Below are positions 45,706 through 54,374 of a DNA stretch of 64,000 bases, piece after piece. Positions within the stretch are counted from its first letter, which is position 1. Each line of letters begins with the position of its first letter. The stretch lies in contig JADKKK010000010.1 of NCBI GenBank assembly GCA_016720545.1, positions 1-64,000 on the forward strand, written 5' to 3'. A program made the translations under genes and the position numbers. Origin of the DNA: Myxococcales bacterium (GTDB taxonomy: Bacteria > Myxococcota_A > Polyangia > Polyangiales > Polyangiaceae). The notes below the pieces were generated by a model that made no database searches, had not been told where the DNA came from, and saw nothing but the letters and a program-made list of their open reading frames with translations.

Positions 45706-46437
45706 ATGCGACAACGGCCCGTGTACCTCCTGGCGCCTCCGGGAGACGACCTCATCGCCATGCAGCGCTCGATCGCGAGCCTCAACCTCGCGTGCGTCCC
45801 CATCCGAGAGGGTCAGCCCGTCCCCCCGAACCAGGCGGCGGCGATCGTCGTGCACGTGCTCGTGTACGATCCGCTGGACGGCATCCGGAAGGCCTGGGCC
45901 GCCGGTGTGCCCGCCGTGCTCGCCTCCAGCGTCATGAACCTCGGCGGCTCGATCGGCGCGACGTGGGACGAGTCCACCCAGCAGCGCGCGCTCTTCTGCC
46001 GCGCCGACGCCTACGTGTGGCGTGACGAGAAGCTGAACGAGGCGCTCTACCAGGTCATCAACGAGGCGCGCGCCGCTCGCGCGCAGGGCCCGCTGCGCCT
46101 CACGTACCTCGGTCGCTCCGGGGCCGACAGCTCCGTGGGCGACGGCCCGCGCATCGGCTCGGTGATCCAGCTCCCCACCGAGGGCGGCATCCTCATCGGC
46201 CGCGGGCCGCAGGCGAACGTCGATCTCGTCGCGCGCGCGATCGCCCGCCAGCACGTCCGCATCGAGCGCCCCGATCGTCGCGCGTTCGTCATCGATCTCC
46301 ACTCGGCGAACGGCACGTGGATCCACCGCGCGGGTCAGGTTCAGCAGGTCAACCCCGGCTCGCCCACGCCGCTCATCCGCGGCGACGAGCTCATCCTCGC
46401 GGGCTTCTTCCGCTTCCGGCTCGACGGCGCGCCCTGA
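45706..46437 (+). CDS. FHA-domain protein with novel N-terminal domain
   Basis: 243 residues. Residues 1-120 (RPVYLLAPPGDDLIAMQRSI to YQVINEARAARAQ) form a compact alpha/beta domain I do not recognise, perhaps a degenerate receiver-like fold. Residues about 150-240 are an FHA domain that binds phosphothreonine: GGILIGRGPQANVDLVARAI, ARQHVRIERPD and VIDLHSANGTWIHRAG, with the conserved Arg, Ser/His and Asn. It likely reads the output of Ser/Thr kinases such as the one at 39 kb. ATG 45706 chosen over 45673 because the first residues there are atypical. Confidence 0.75.
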   Translation: MRQRPVYLLAPPGDDLIAMQRSIASLNLACVPIREGQPVPPNQAAAIVVHVLVYDPLDGIRKAWAAGVPAVLASSVMNLGGSIGATWDESTQQRALFCRADAYVWRDEKLNEALYQVINEARAARAQGPLRLTYLGRSGADSSVGDGPRIGSVIQLPTEGGILIGRGPQANVDLVARAIARQHVRIERPDRRAFVIDLHSANGTWIHRAGQVQQVNPGSPTPLIRGDELILAGFFRFRLDGAP

Positions 46438-46495
46438 GGTCGTCTGCGTCGCGGTCTCGCCGAGGTCGTCGCGCCGCTCGTGACTCGGCCGCCGC

Positions 46496-47227
46496 TCAGC
46501 GATATGCGTCGAGCGAGCGGCGCAGCATCCCCAGCACCCGCGCACCCAGCTCGGCGCCGCGGAAGGGGCGCGCGAGGTAGTCGTCACACCCACACGCGTA
46601 CGCCTGGACGATCTCGCGCGGGCACCGCTTGGACGACACGAAGAGCACCGGCAGGCGGCCAGGTCGATCGGCGCGGAGCTTCTGCGCGAGAGCGCGCGCG
46701 CCCTCGCCCGGCAGCGCGAAGTTCACCACCGCCGCGTGGAGCGGGCCGCGCTCGGCGAGGGCCTCTGAGCCGCTGGCGAAGGGCACCACGTCGAGGCCTT
46801 GCGAACGGAGGGTGTCGTTCAGCTCCGCGAGCGTGCTCGCGTCGTGATCGACGAGGGCGATGCGGAGGCCCGGGGTGCGCAGGCTGCGCGGCGGTGCCTC
46901 ATCGGTCTCAGGTGGGGTCGAGGGGGCGCTCGGGCGGGTCGACGGGTGGGTAGAGCCCCGGCTGCTTGGGGGCGCAGTGAGGTGCTCCACGTGCTCCCAC
47001 TCGCGCTCGCCGAAGCAGAGCACCGTCCGGTCGCCCCGGCGACAGCCGAGCGCGGCGGTGGCGGTGAGCGCGCGCCGATCGCTCGCGAGCTCGAGCTCCA
47101 CGAGGACCCACTCGCCGTCGGCCACTTCGGCCGCGGCCGGGGCCGGTAGCTGACAGGCGCCGTCTTGGTCCGCGAGGATCGCGGCCAGACCGGCAGGGCT
47201 CTCGAACCGCAAGTGAATGCTGCGCAT
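46496..47227 (-). CDS. Receiver-like protein lacking the phospho-acceptor Asp
   Basis: 243 residues. The first 85 form a beta-rich, PilZ-like domain (GEWVLVELELASDRRALTAT). After a Ser/Pro linker, residues 125-240 form a CheY-like receiver: acidic pair LRIALVDHDASTLAELND, then AAVVNFALPGEGA, where Asn stands at the usual phosphorylated Asp. The later LPVLFVSSKRC keeps the Lys, and EIVQAYACGCDDYLARPFRG follows. It is therefore probably a pseudo-receiver that signals by binding. Convergent with the FHA gene, 58 bases apart. Confidence 0.72.
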   Translation of the reverse strand: MRSIHLRFESPAGLAAILADQDGACQLPAPAAAEVADGEWVLVELELASDRRALTATAALGCRRGDRTVLCFGEREWEHVEHLTAPPSSRGSTHPSTRPSAPSTPPETDEAPPRSLRTPGLRIALVDHDASTLAELNDTLRSQGLDVVPFASGSEALAERGPLHAAVVNFALPGEGARALAQKLRADRPGRLPVLFVSSKRCPREIVQAYACGCDDYLARPFRGAELGARVLGMLRRSLDAYR

Positions 47228-47438
47228 GAGCAGCCCTTTGATAGCGCATCGGCCCTCCCACGCAACCTCTCCGCGCAGTCTCAGGAGTTGCCACCGAGCC
47301 GCCTCCGAGCCCGCGTCCCCGACGGCGCGTCCATCGCCCAGGCTGGCGCACGTGGGAGCCCGGGCCGCGCCCCACGGCGAGCGGCGCCGTACGTGGCCGT
47401 TTGTCCGTCAATTCTCCCGTGGTAAGGGACCAGAGGTG

Positions 47439-48434
47439 ATGGGCATGAACGTCAAGAGTGTGGGCCTGGTCGTCACCCTGCTGGCCTCTCTGTCGGAGGC
47501 GCTCGGCACCTGTCAGAAGTCGAACCCGCAGGGCGAGGTCGTCAAGGACAAGCCGGAGATCGCCGACGTGAAGGTCGAGGGCGTCGACACGAGCTCCCTC
47601 ACCGCGCGCGAGAAGAAGGAGTTCTCGACCTACGTGTCCGAGCTCCTGTCGCCCTGCTCGAGCGTGCCCGTCCCGATCGCCCAGTGCGTGAACGAGAAGC
47701 GCGCCTGCGCCAAGTGCCTCCCCGCCGCCAAATACGTCCTGAAGGGCGTTCGCGACGGGATGACCCGCGAGCAAGTCGAGAAGGCCTACAAGAACCGCTT
47801 CGACGCGGAGCGCGTGAAGAACGTGGCCCTCGACGGCTCGCCCTCCAAGGGGCCCGACGCGGCGCCGATCGTGATGGTCGAGTTCGCCGACTTCGAGTGC
47901 CCGCACTGCGGGCTCATGGCGCCGCTCCTCGACAAGGCGTGGGACGAGCACAAGTCGAACGTCAAGTTCGTTTACAAGTTCCTGCCGCTCTCGGGGCACG
48001 TCCACGCGGAGCCCGCGGCGAGGGCCGCGATCGCGGCCATGAACCAGGGCAAATTCTGGGAGATGCACCAGAAGATCTACGCGAACCAACAGCACCTGGA
48101 GCAGGGCGATCTCGACCTCTACGCGAAGGACCTCGGCCTCGACATAGGCAAGTTCAAGGCCGACATGATCGCGCCGGCCACGAAGGAGCGCCTCGATCGC
48201 GACCGCAAGCAGGCCGACGCGCTCGAGGTGAAGGGCACGCCGACCATCTACATCAACGGCCGCGAGTACGACATGAAGACCGAGCTCGGCGAGTGGTTCT
48301 CGCAGGAGCTCGCGTCCATGGGCGGGGCCCTGGCTCCGGTGGCGGCGCCGACGGACGCGGGCGCGCTCCTCCTCCTCAAGGGCGACGGGGGCCGCGCGCA
48401 AGGCAACGGCAAGGTCCCGGGCCCGCACAAGTGA
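47439..48434 (+). CDS. DsbA-like thioredoxin-fold protein
   Basis: 331 residues. Signal peptide VGLVVTLLASLSEALGTC. A Cys-rich N-terminal region (CSSVPVPIAQCVNEKRACAK then CLPAAKYVL) precedes a DsbA/DsbG-type domain with VMVEFADFECPHCGLMAPLL (CPHC active site), KFVYKFLPLSGHVHAEPAAR and VKGTPTIYINGREYD (cis-Pro). A C-terminal Ala/Gly tail follows. Probably a periplasmic disulfide oxidoreductase. GTG 47436 and ATG 47445 are alternative starts. The exonuclease gene follows after 36 bases. Confidence 0.8.
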   Translation: MGMNVKSVGLVVTLLASLSEALGTCQKSNPQGEVVKDKPEIADVKVEGVDTSSLTAREKKEFSTYVSELLSPCSSVPVPIAQCVNEKRACAKCLPAAKYVLKGVRDGMTREQVEKAYKNRFDAERVKNVALDGSPSKGPDAAPIVMVEFADFECPHCGLMAPLLDKAWDEHKSNVKFVYKFLPLSGHVHAEPAARAAIAAMNQGKFWEMHQKIYANQQHLEQGDLDLYAKDLGLDIGKFKADMIAPATKERLDRDRKQADALEVKGTPTIYINGREYDMKTELGEWFSQELASMGGALAPVAAPTDAGALLLLKGDGGRAQGNGKVPGPHK

Positions 48435-48449
48435 TCCGCGCGGCGAGCG

Positions 48450-48483
48450 ACGCGTGAAGGTCATCAACGCGTGAAGGTCATCT
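48450..48483 (+). repeat. 17-bp duplication across the start of the exonuclease gene
   Basis: ACGCGTGAAGGTCATC(A/T) occurs twice with no spacer. The first copy's GTG (48454) opens a six-codon frame whose TGA overlaps the second copy's GTG, the proposed start of the gene. The result is a minicistron coupled to the real start. Confidence 0.75.
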
Positions 48484-49226
48484 CCGACGGCTGCGGCTGC
48501 TTCCCCTCGGGCAGGCACTATCCCGGCATCGCGCACCTGCTGCGGGTCACCGTGCGTGGCCTCGTCGAGGAGCTCGCCGCGGAGACTCCGTGGCACGACG
48601 TCCCCATCGCCATGCTCGACGTGGAGACCACCGGTCGCGACTCGGGGCAGGACCGGGTGATCGAGCTCGGCATCGTGGTCGGTCGCGCGGGCGAGGTCGT
48701 CGTAAAATACAACTGGATGATCAACCCGGGGCGCCCCATCGCCCCGGACGCGCAGGAGGTCCACGGCATCTCCGACGCCGACGTGGCCAACGCGCCCCCG
48801 TTCGAGGCCATCGCCCACGAGGTGCAGCGGGCGCTCGAGGGGTGCGTGCCCGCCGCGTACAACGCCGCGTTCGATCGCGCGTTCCTGCACGCGGAGTTCG
48901 CGCGCGTCGGCGCGAGCGCGCCCGCGGTCCCCGGCCCGCTCGCCCCCGCGCTCCGGCGCGAGGTCGAGTGGCTCGATCCGCTCGTGTGGGCGAGGGAGCT
49001 CCAGAGCGACCAGCGCTCGCGCACCCTCGTCGATGTGGCCGCCCGCCTCGGCGTGAAGCTCGAGAACGCCCACCGCGCGAGCGACGACGCCGAGGCCGCG
49101 CTGCACGTCCTCTACCGGCTCGGCCGCGACGCGCGCGTGCCGCACGTGTACGGCGCCTTCCTGCAGGAGCAGCGCAGGCTCTCGCTCCTCCAGGCCGACG
49201 AGCGACGCATGTGGCGCAGCCCCTGA
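48471..49226 (+). CDS. DEDDh 3'-5' exonuclease (DnaQ/PolC-epsilon-like)
   Basis: 251 residues, GTG start. Exo I: VPIAMLDVETTGRDSGQDRV; Exo II: VPAAYNAAFDRAFLHAEFAR; Exo III: ENAHRASDDAEAALHVLYRL, with the His and Asp of DEDDh. The N-terminal 45 residues include a Cys pair (DGCGCF) and are unassigned. Such stand-alone proteins degrade single-stranded DNA or RNA, or proofread. Probably co-transcribed with the DsbA-like gene. Confidence 0.85.
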   Translation: MKVISDGCGCFPSGRHYPGIAHLLRVTVRGLVEELAAETPWHDVPIAMLDVETTGRDSGQDRVIELGIVVGRAGEVVVKYNWMINPGRPIAPDAQEVHGISDADVANAPPFEAIAHEVQRALEGCVPAAYNAAFDRAFLHAEFARVGASAPAVPGPLAPALRREVEWLDPLVWARELQSDQRSRTLVDVAARLGVKLENAHRASDDAEAALHVLYRLGRDARVPHVYGAFLQEQRRLSLLQADERRMWRSP

Positions 49227-49259
49227 GCGCGCGCGCGTACCCCGCGAGGCGCGCCTCGC

Positions 49260-50018
49260 CTAAAAATACGTGTAGCCTACATTGCCACCCACGACGACGC
49301 GGTCCTGGCCCGCGAAGTACACGTCGGTGCGGAAGGCGAGGGTGAAGAACCCGCGATCGCAGCAGTGGCCGAAATGGACGACCACCTCCGGGCTGAGCGA
49401 GGCGCGAGGCGATGGCTCGTTCTTGAAGCCGAACAGATCGATTGTGGTGCCGACTCCGCCGCCGAAGCCCACCGCCCAGCTGCTCGGGTGGACGAGGAGC
49501 CGGTAGCCGGTCCGGACCCACATGGCCACGCTCGATCCGCCCACGGGCACGATCGCGGGCTCCAGCATGAGGCGGTTCGGGATGTGCTTGCGCACCACGA
49601 AGCCGCCCTTGTCGCGCGAGCACGACAGCGCAGGCCCGAGCTGGAAGGTCCAGGGAAACGAGAGCGTGGCGGCCGGCGTGCTGTCGCGGGTCTGCGCGCC
49701 GAGCGAGGGCAGGAGCGTCGCCGCGATGACGCCGCTGGAGCGCGCGATCGCGCGGGTGAGATCGACCCAGGGGCCGCCGAGGAGGGTCTCCTCGCGCTCG
49801 GGTTTGAAGGGCACCTTCGGCTGCTCGCGCGCCCACGCGTCGAGCTCCTTGTTGACGCGCGTGTCGAGCGCGTCGCACGCACCGAAGCCGTCGGCGAGCT
49901 CGGGCGGCGCCGGCTCGTCGGCCGAGGCCGCGCGCGGCGCGAAGGTGGCCACCGAGAGGAGCGGGCGCGTGAGGTGCGTGAGCGTGAGCCGCGTGAGCAG
50001 CGCTTTGCGGCGAGCCAT
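49260..50018 (-). CDS. Putative outer-membrane beta-barrel protein
   Basis: 252 residues with a signal peptide (LLSVATFAPRAASADEP) and alternating beta strands after residue 100 (ATLSFPWTFQLGPALSCS; SSWAVGFGGGVGTTIDLFGF; RVVVGGNVGYTYF). It ends in Phe, the usual signal for barrel insertion by BamA. No family recognised. Last gene of a minus-strand run led by the OmpA-like gene. Confidence 0.62.
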   Translation of the reverse strand: MARRKALLTRLTLTHLTRPLLSVATFAPRAASADEPAPPELADGFGACDALDTRVNKELDAWAREQPKVPFKPEREETLLGGPWVDLTRAIARSSGVIAATLLPSLGAQTRDSTPAATLSFPWTFQLGPALSCSRDKGGFVVRKHIPNRLMLEPAIVPVGGSSVAMWVRTGYRLLVHPSSWAVGFGGGVGTTIDLFGFKNEPSPRASLSPEVVVHFGHCCDRGFFTLAFRTDVYFAGQDRVVVGGNVGYTYF

Positions 50019-50107
50019 GGCGCGGGCCTTCTATCGCGGACGCGGGGGCGTCGCCACTGTTGCCGGCGCGCCTCGGGAGCGGCGGTCAGCGCGACCGAGC
50101 CTGACCG

Positions 50108-51328
50108 TCAGGCCGGGGAGAGCGCCGTCGTCGCGCGGAACACGGTCGCCCGCGTCGCCTCCGCCGTGACCTCCACGGGCAACGCGCCGGCGGGGAGCAG
50201 CGCCGACTCGCCGCGACCGAGCGTGAGCGACGTGTCGCCTCTCGACACGCGGACGGCGCCGCGCGTGACGAGCCAAATCTCGGGCCCGGTCGAGGCCTGC
50301 AGCGCGCGCGCCTCGGTCGCGCCGAGCTCGAGCCTCGAGAGCCGAAACTCTCGCGCCGAGGTGAGGTACTCCACGGCCCCCTCGGGCGTCGCGCGTCGCG
50401 TGGCGCGTGGCACGCCGCCCGCGCGAAACGAGAGCACCTCGGCGAGGCCGGTGACGTCCACGTGCTTCTTCGTGAGGCCGCCGCGGAGCACGTTGTCCGA
50501 GCTCGCCATGAGCTCGATCCCCGTACCCTCCAGGTAAGCGTGTAGATTCCCCGCATCGAGGAAGAGCGCCTGCCCGGGCTCGAGGCGCACCAGGTTGAGC
50601 AGCAGCGCCACGACCACGCCCACGTCGCCCGGGTACGCCTCGGCGAGCCGGGCCGTCCACCGCGCCTCGTCGGCGTAGCCCGCGGCCTCGAGCGCGGGCA
50701 CGCCGCGCGCCACGGCCGCGGCGAGCCCGGCCTTGTCGTCGTGCGCGAAGAGGGCCAGGAACACCGCCCGGAGCCGCTCGCCCTCTGGCTCCTGGCTTGA
50801 CTCGCGGCCCCGGAGCCGCGCCACGAACGGCGCCGCCTCGGGCGCGCCGGTCGCCGCGAGCAGCCTCGCCGCCGCGTCGGCCGAGCGAAACCCCGACAGC
50901 GCCCAGAACGGCGTGAGCGCGCAGAGCACCTCGGGCTTGTGGTTCGCGTCTTTGTAGCTGCGCTCGGGGGCGCTGATCGAGAGGCCCAGGGCCTCCTCCC
51001 GCGCGAACCCCGCGATCGCCTGCGCCAGCGACGGGTGCGCCTGGAGCGACAGCGGCGACGCGGCGGCCAGCACCTTGAGCAGGAAGGGCAGCTGGGGCCC
51101 GAACGCGCGCTCGGACTCCGCGCCGAGGACCGCGCCCGGGGCCGCGGCGATCGCCGCGTCGAGCGCGGCGTCCGCGCCGTCCACCGTGAGGGTCGACGGC
51201 GCGCTCGGGTGCGCGCCCATCCAGAGCTCGGCCTCGGGCTCGTCGCTCGGGGGCCTCCCTTGCAGCGCGGCGATCGCCTCGCGCGAACCCCACGCGTACG
51301 CCTTCACGGGATTGCGCAGTCGAAACAT
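50108..51328 (-). CDS. manA: Mannose-6-phosphate isomerase, class I
   Basis: 406 residues. Converts fructose-6-phosphate and mannose-6-phosphate with a zinc ion, feeding GDP-mannose synthesis. Zinc ligands: Gln/His in SLQAHPSLAQ and Glu in HKPEVLCAL; the later His lies in GNLHAYLEGTGIELMASSDN, followed by VLRGGLTKKHVDV. N-terminus MFRLRNPVKAYAWGSREAI is typical. The start is 8 bases after the stop of the DUF481 gene, so it is transcribed with it. Confidence 0.9.
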   Translation of the reverse strand: MFRLRNPVKAYAWGSREAIAALQGRPPSDEPEAELWMGAHPSAPSTLTVDGADAALDAAIAAAPGAVLGAESERAFGPQLPFLLKVLAAASPLSLQAHPSLAQAIAGFAREEALGLSISAPERSYKDANHKPEVLCALTPFWALSGFRSADAAARLLAATGAPEAAPFVARLRGRESSQEPEGERLRAVFLALFAHDDKAGLAAAVARGVPALEAAGYADEARWTARLAEAYPGDVGVVVALLLNLVRLEPGQALFLDAGNLHAYLEGTGIELMASSDNVLRGGLTKKHVDVTGLAEVLSFRAGGVPRATRRATPEGAVEYLTSAREFRLSRLELGATEARALQASTGPEIWLVTRGAVRVSRGDTSLTLGRGESALLPAGALPVEVTAEATRATVFRATTALSPA

Positions 51329-51336
51329 GAGCGCCC

Positions 51337-52263
51337 TTAGAAGAGATTGTAAACTAGGTTGACCGATGCGATCGAGTCGGCCTTCTCCACGGTGGGGAGC
51401 GGCTGGTTCTCGTAGCGCATGCTGTAGGCGGTCGCGACCGCCAGCTTGTCCGAGACCTTGGCCTTGAGGCCCACGTCGACGTTGAGCCGGTAGCGGCTCA
51501 CGGTGTCGTGGAGGTTCTGGATGTACTCGACGCCGCTCACGAAGCTCACCCCCTCGTAGAGCTGGTTCTCGTAGCCGGCGTAGAGGCGCGCGTTGAAGAA
51601 GGCCTGCCGCTGCTTCAGCGTGGCGCCCGAGGTCGCGAGCGCCTCGGGGCTGCGGAGATCGAGCTGCACCTGGAGACCGCCTTCGACCCACGCCCGCTGC
51701 TTCTTCGTGTCGATGAGGTACGCGGCCACTCCGGGGTCGATCGTGAGGCGGAAGTCGAGGCCTTGGAACTTGTCGTGCCGGCCGGTCGACTGGAAGAACG
51801 CCGCGAAACGGTCAGCGAAGAAGTAGTCGTACCGCAGGAGCCCCTGGAGGTTCGCGACCGTGTCGGTGACGGTCTCGCCCTTCTTGCCCGCGCGCGCGTA
51901 GTTGCCGAAGAAGCTCGCGCCGAGCTGGTGCTCCTTGCGGCGCAACCGGAGCTTCCCGCCCGCCGTGAGCGCGATGGTGCGCGCGTTGCCGCTCGTGAAG
52001 AGGCCGCCGGCGCTGATGGAGGCCTCGGTCGCGTCTTTCGCGGTCTTGTCGGCGGCCTTGGTCGCCGCCGCGAAGGTGTCCGCGGCGGCGACGTCCGTCG
52101 CGCCCTTCGTGGCCGGGGCGACGGCCGGCGCCGTCCCCTTCGGGACCGCGACCGGGGGTGGCGGGTCTGCGGCGAGCGCGAGGGTGGGGAGGCTCCCCAC
52201 GACCAGCGCGCCGCCGGCGAGCAGCGCGACGAGTGAGGGAGCGGTGCGGGGCGAGCGAGGCAT
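51337..52263 (-). CDS. DUF481 outer-membrane protein (YdiY-like)
   Basis: 308 residues from ATG 52263, which has AAGGAG eight bases upstream; an earlier ATG (52320) overlaps the OmpA gene's end. Signal peptide LVALLAGGALVVGSLPTLAL, an Ala/Lys linker, then a DUF481 barrel: EASISAGGLFTSGNARTIAL, LQGLLRYDYFFADRFAAFFQ, GYENQLYEGVSFVSGVEYIQ and terminal SVNLVYNLF. The family is found in the outer membrane and is often salt- or acid-induced; function unknown. Confidence 0.82.
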   Translation of the reverse strand: MPRSPRTAPSLVALLAGGALVVGSLPTLALAADPPPPVAVPKGTAPAVAPATKGATDVAAADTFAAATKAADKTAKDATEASISAGGLFTSGNARTIALTAGGKLRLRRKEHQLGASFFGNYARAGKKGETVTDTVANLQGLLRYDYFFADRFAAFFQSTGRHDKFQGLDFRLTIDPGVAAYLIDTKKQRAWVEGGLQVQLDLRSPEALATSGATLKQRQAFFNARLYAGYENQLYEGVSFVSGVEYIQNLHDTVSRYRLNVDVGLKAKVSDKLAVATAYSMRYENQPLPTVEKADSIASVNLVYNLF

Positions 52264-52316
52264 GAGCGGGCTCCTTCTGGCCTTCGGGTCGAGCGAGATT
52301 CGAGGAGTAGTGCGGC

Positions 52317-54218
52317 TCATTTCGAGCCCCCCGCGCTGTCGACCTGGAACTCGACGCGGCGGTTCTTGGCGCGGTTCGCGGCGGAGTCGTTCGGCGCGAG
52401 CGGCTTGTCCTGACCGAAGCCGGCGGTCGTGAGGCGACCGGCGGCGATGCCCTTGCCCACGAGCCAGCGCTTGACCGAGTCGGCGCGGCCCTGCGAGAGC
52501 CGCTTGTTCGCGGCCGCGACGCCCTGATCGTCGGTGTGGCCTTCGATGCGCACGTTCGTGATCTCCGCGTGGGTCTGGAGGATGCCCAGCACCGCGCCGA
52601 GGGTCGCGTCGTTGTCGGCGCTCTTCACGATCTCGGCCGTGCCCGTGCGAAACTGCACCTGGTCGCGGATCTGGATGGCCCCGCCCAGGATGACCGCGCT
52701 CGGGCAGCCGTGGAGCTTGGGATCGGCAGGGTTGGGCTTCCCGGGCTCGTTCGGGCACGCGTCGAGCTCGTCGTTGATGCCGTCGCGGTCGGTGTCTTCT
52801 TCGGGGCAGCCGGAGCGCTTCGACGCCGGATCGGCGCGCCGCGGGCCGGGCTTGTCCGGGCACGCGTCGTCTGCGTCGAGCACGCCGTCGCGGTCGTGAT
52901 CGGGCGGGCAGCCGTTCCAGAGCGGATCCTCGGAGGCCACGCCCTTCACCTCACCGCACGCGTCCTTCGTGTCGGGGATCCCGTCGCCGTCGCGATCGGG
53001 GAGGCAGCCGCTCTTGCTCGCGTCGGCCGAGCGCATGCCGAGCACGTCGGGGCAGGCGTCGACGCCGTCGGGCACTCCGTCGCCGTCGCGATCGCTGGGC
53101 GGGGGCGGGCAGCCGTTCTTCGACCTCTCGGGCGACGCGACGCCGGATTCCTTCGGGCACGCGTCGACTTCGTCGGGCACGCCGTCCTTGTCCTCGTCGG
53201 GCTCCTTCGGCTCGGGCGGGCTCGCGGGCACCCACTCGAACCCGAAGATGCCGCGCACGACCGGCGCTCCGTACGACTTGGTCAGGCCCGCGCCCACGCC
53301 CGCGCTGAGGCGGAGCGAGTCGGTGAGCCCGAAGTGGCCGCCGAGCAGCGCCTCGACCGGTGAGCTGATGCCGTCGGTGTCGCCGAACGATTTTCTCCCG
53401 TAGAGTTCAGGGCCTACGACCACGCGGCCGTTCGCCATGCGCAGGCCTGTGGCCAGCTGCGCCGTGAGCTCGTGGCCCACGCGGCCGCCGATGCCGTAGT
53501 CACGTCCGTACGCCACGTCGTCGCGCGTGCGGAGGTGGAGGCCCACCTGCGCCGCGTACTGGAACAGGCCCATCTGTCCGGCCGCTGAGAGGCGGGGTGC
53601 GACGCGCGGGTTGCCGTCGCCCGTGTACGAGTCGGGCTTGCCGGTGGGCACGAACGCCTGGGCGCCGAGCGCCAAGGTGAGGCGATCGCCATACGCGCCG
53701 TAGAGGCGCACGTCGGCGCCGAGGCGCACGTCGCCGAGCACGACCTGCTCCGTCGGCGCGCGGTAGACGCCGAGCTGGGGCGCCTGTCCGCCCGAAGACG
53801 TGGGCATCACGGCCTGGTTTCCGTCGCTGAAGAACGCGAGCGGCACCTGGAAGGCCACGCGGACGCGCTCGAACAGCGTGAACGTCGCGCCCGGGTAGAG
53901 GAAGGCCTGGTTGCGCACGATCGACGCGTTCACCCCGCCGTCTTCGCGGCGGTCGGCCACCGTGCGGTACGCGTTGCCCATCAGCACACCGAACGCGAAG
54001 CGCCCGTGGCCCCGGAGGTCGAGCGACTCCGCGGTGAAGAAGTCGCTCCCGCGCTCGGCTGGGTTCAGGTTGTCGGCGGCGTAGCCCTGGCCCTGCGGCA
54101 CGAGCTGGGCGTGCGCGCTCGTCGCCAGGGTGGTGGACACGAGGGTGGCGGACACCAGGGTCAGCGTCGCGAGCGCCCGCGGGGGCGACGCACACGCGCG
54201 TCGTGATCGTAGGAGCAT
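52317..54218 (-). CDS. OmpA-family protein with barrel and TSP3 repeats
   Basis: 633 residues. Signal peptide LATLTLVSATLVSTTLATSA. Residues 30-330 look like an outer-membrane barrel (FRHG-free strands such as VRLGADVRLYGAYGDRLTLA). Five or six Ca-binding thrombospondin type 3 loops follow (DEDKDGVPDEVDACP; DRDGDGVPDGVDACP; DHDRDGVLDADDACP; DTDRDGINDELDACP). The last 120 residues are an OmpA peptidoglycan-binding domain, with VRIEGHTDDQGVAAANKRLS and GRLTTAGFGQDKPLAP. It would link outer membrane and cell wall. First gene of the minus-strand operon. Confidence 0.88.
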   Translation of the reverse strand: MLLRSRRACASPPRALATLTLVSATLVSTTLATSAHAQLVPQGQGYAADNLNPAERGSDFFTAESLDLRGHGRFAFGVLMGNAYRTVADRREDGGVNASIVRNQAFLYPGATFTLFERVRVAFQVPLAFFSDGNQAVMPTSSGGQAPQLGVYRAPTEQVVLGDVRLGADVRLYGAYGDRLTLALGAQAFVPTGKPDSYTGDGNPRVAPRLSAAGQMGLFQYAAQVGLHLRTRDDVAYGRDYGIGGRVGHELTAQLATGLRMANGRVVVGPELYGRKSFGDTDGISSPVEALLGGHFGLTDSLRLSAGVGAGLTKSYGAPVVRGIFGFEWVPASPPEPKEPDEDKDGVPDEVDACPKESGVASPERSKNGCPPPPSDRDGDGVPDGVDACPDVLGMRSADASKSGCLPDRDGDGIPDTKDACGEVKGVASEDPLWNGCPPDHDRDGVLDADDACPDKPGPRRADPASKRSGCPEEDTDRDGINDELDACPNEPGKPNPADPKLHGCPSAVILGGAIQIRDQVQFRTGTAEIVKSADNDATLGAVLGILQTHAEITNVRIEGHTDDQGVAAANKRLSQGRADSVKRWLVGKGIAAGRLTTAGFGQDKPLAPNDSAANRAKNRRVEFQVDSAGGSK

Positions 54219-54374
54219 GGGGAAACCTCGGGGAAGCGCGGCGGTAAGCGCCAAGGCGGCCGCGGCGCGGAGTCTTCGCCGGGTAGGCGCCGGGGGCAAG
54301 CGCAATTCGGCGCGAAGCGGCCTTCGCGGCGCAGCGCGCCAGCTCCGCTCGGAGAAGTGCTGTAGAAGGCGCGA

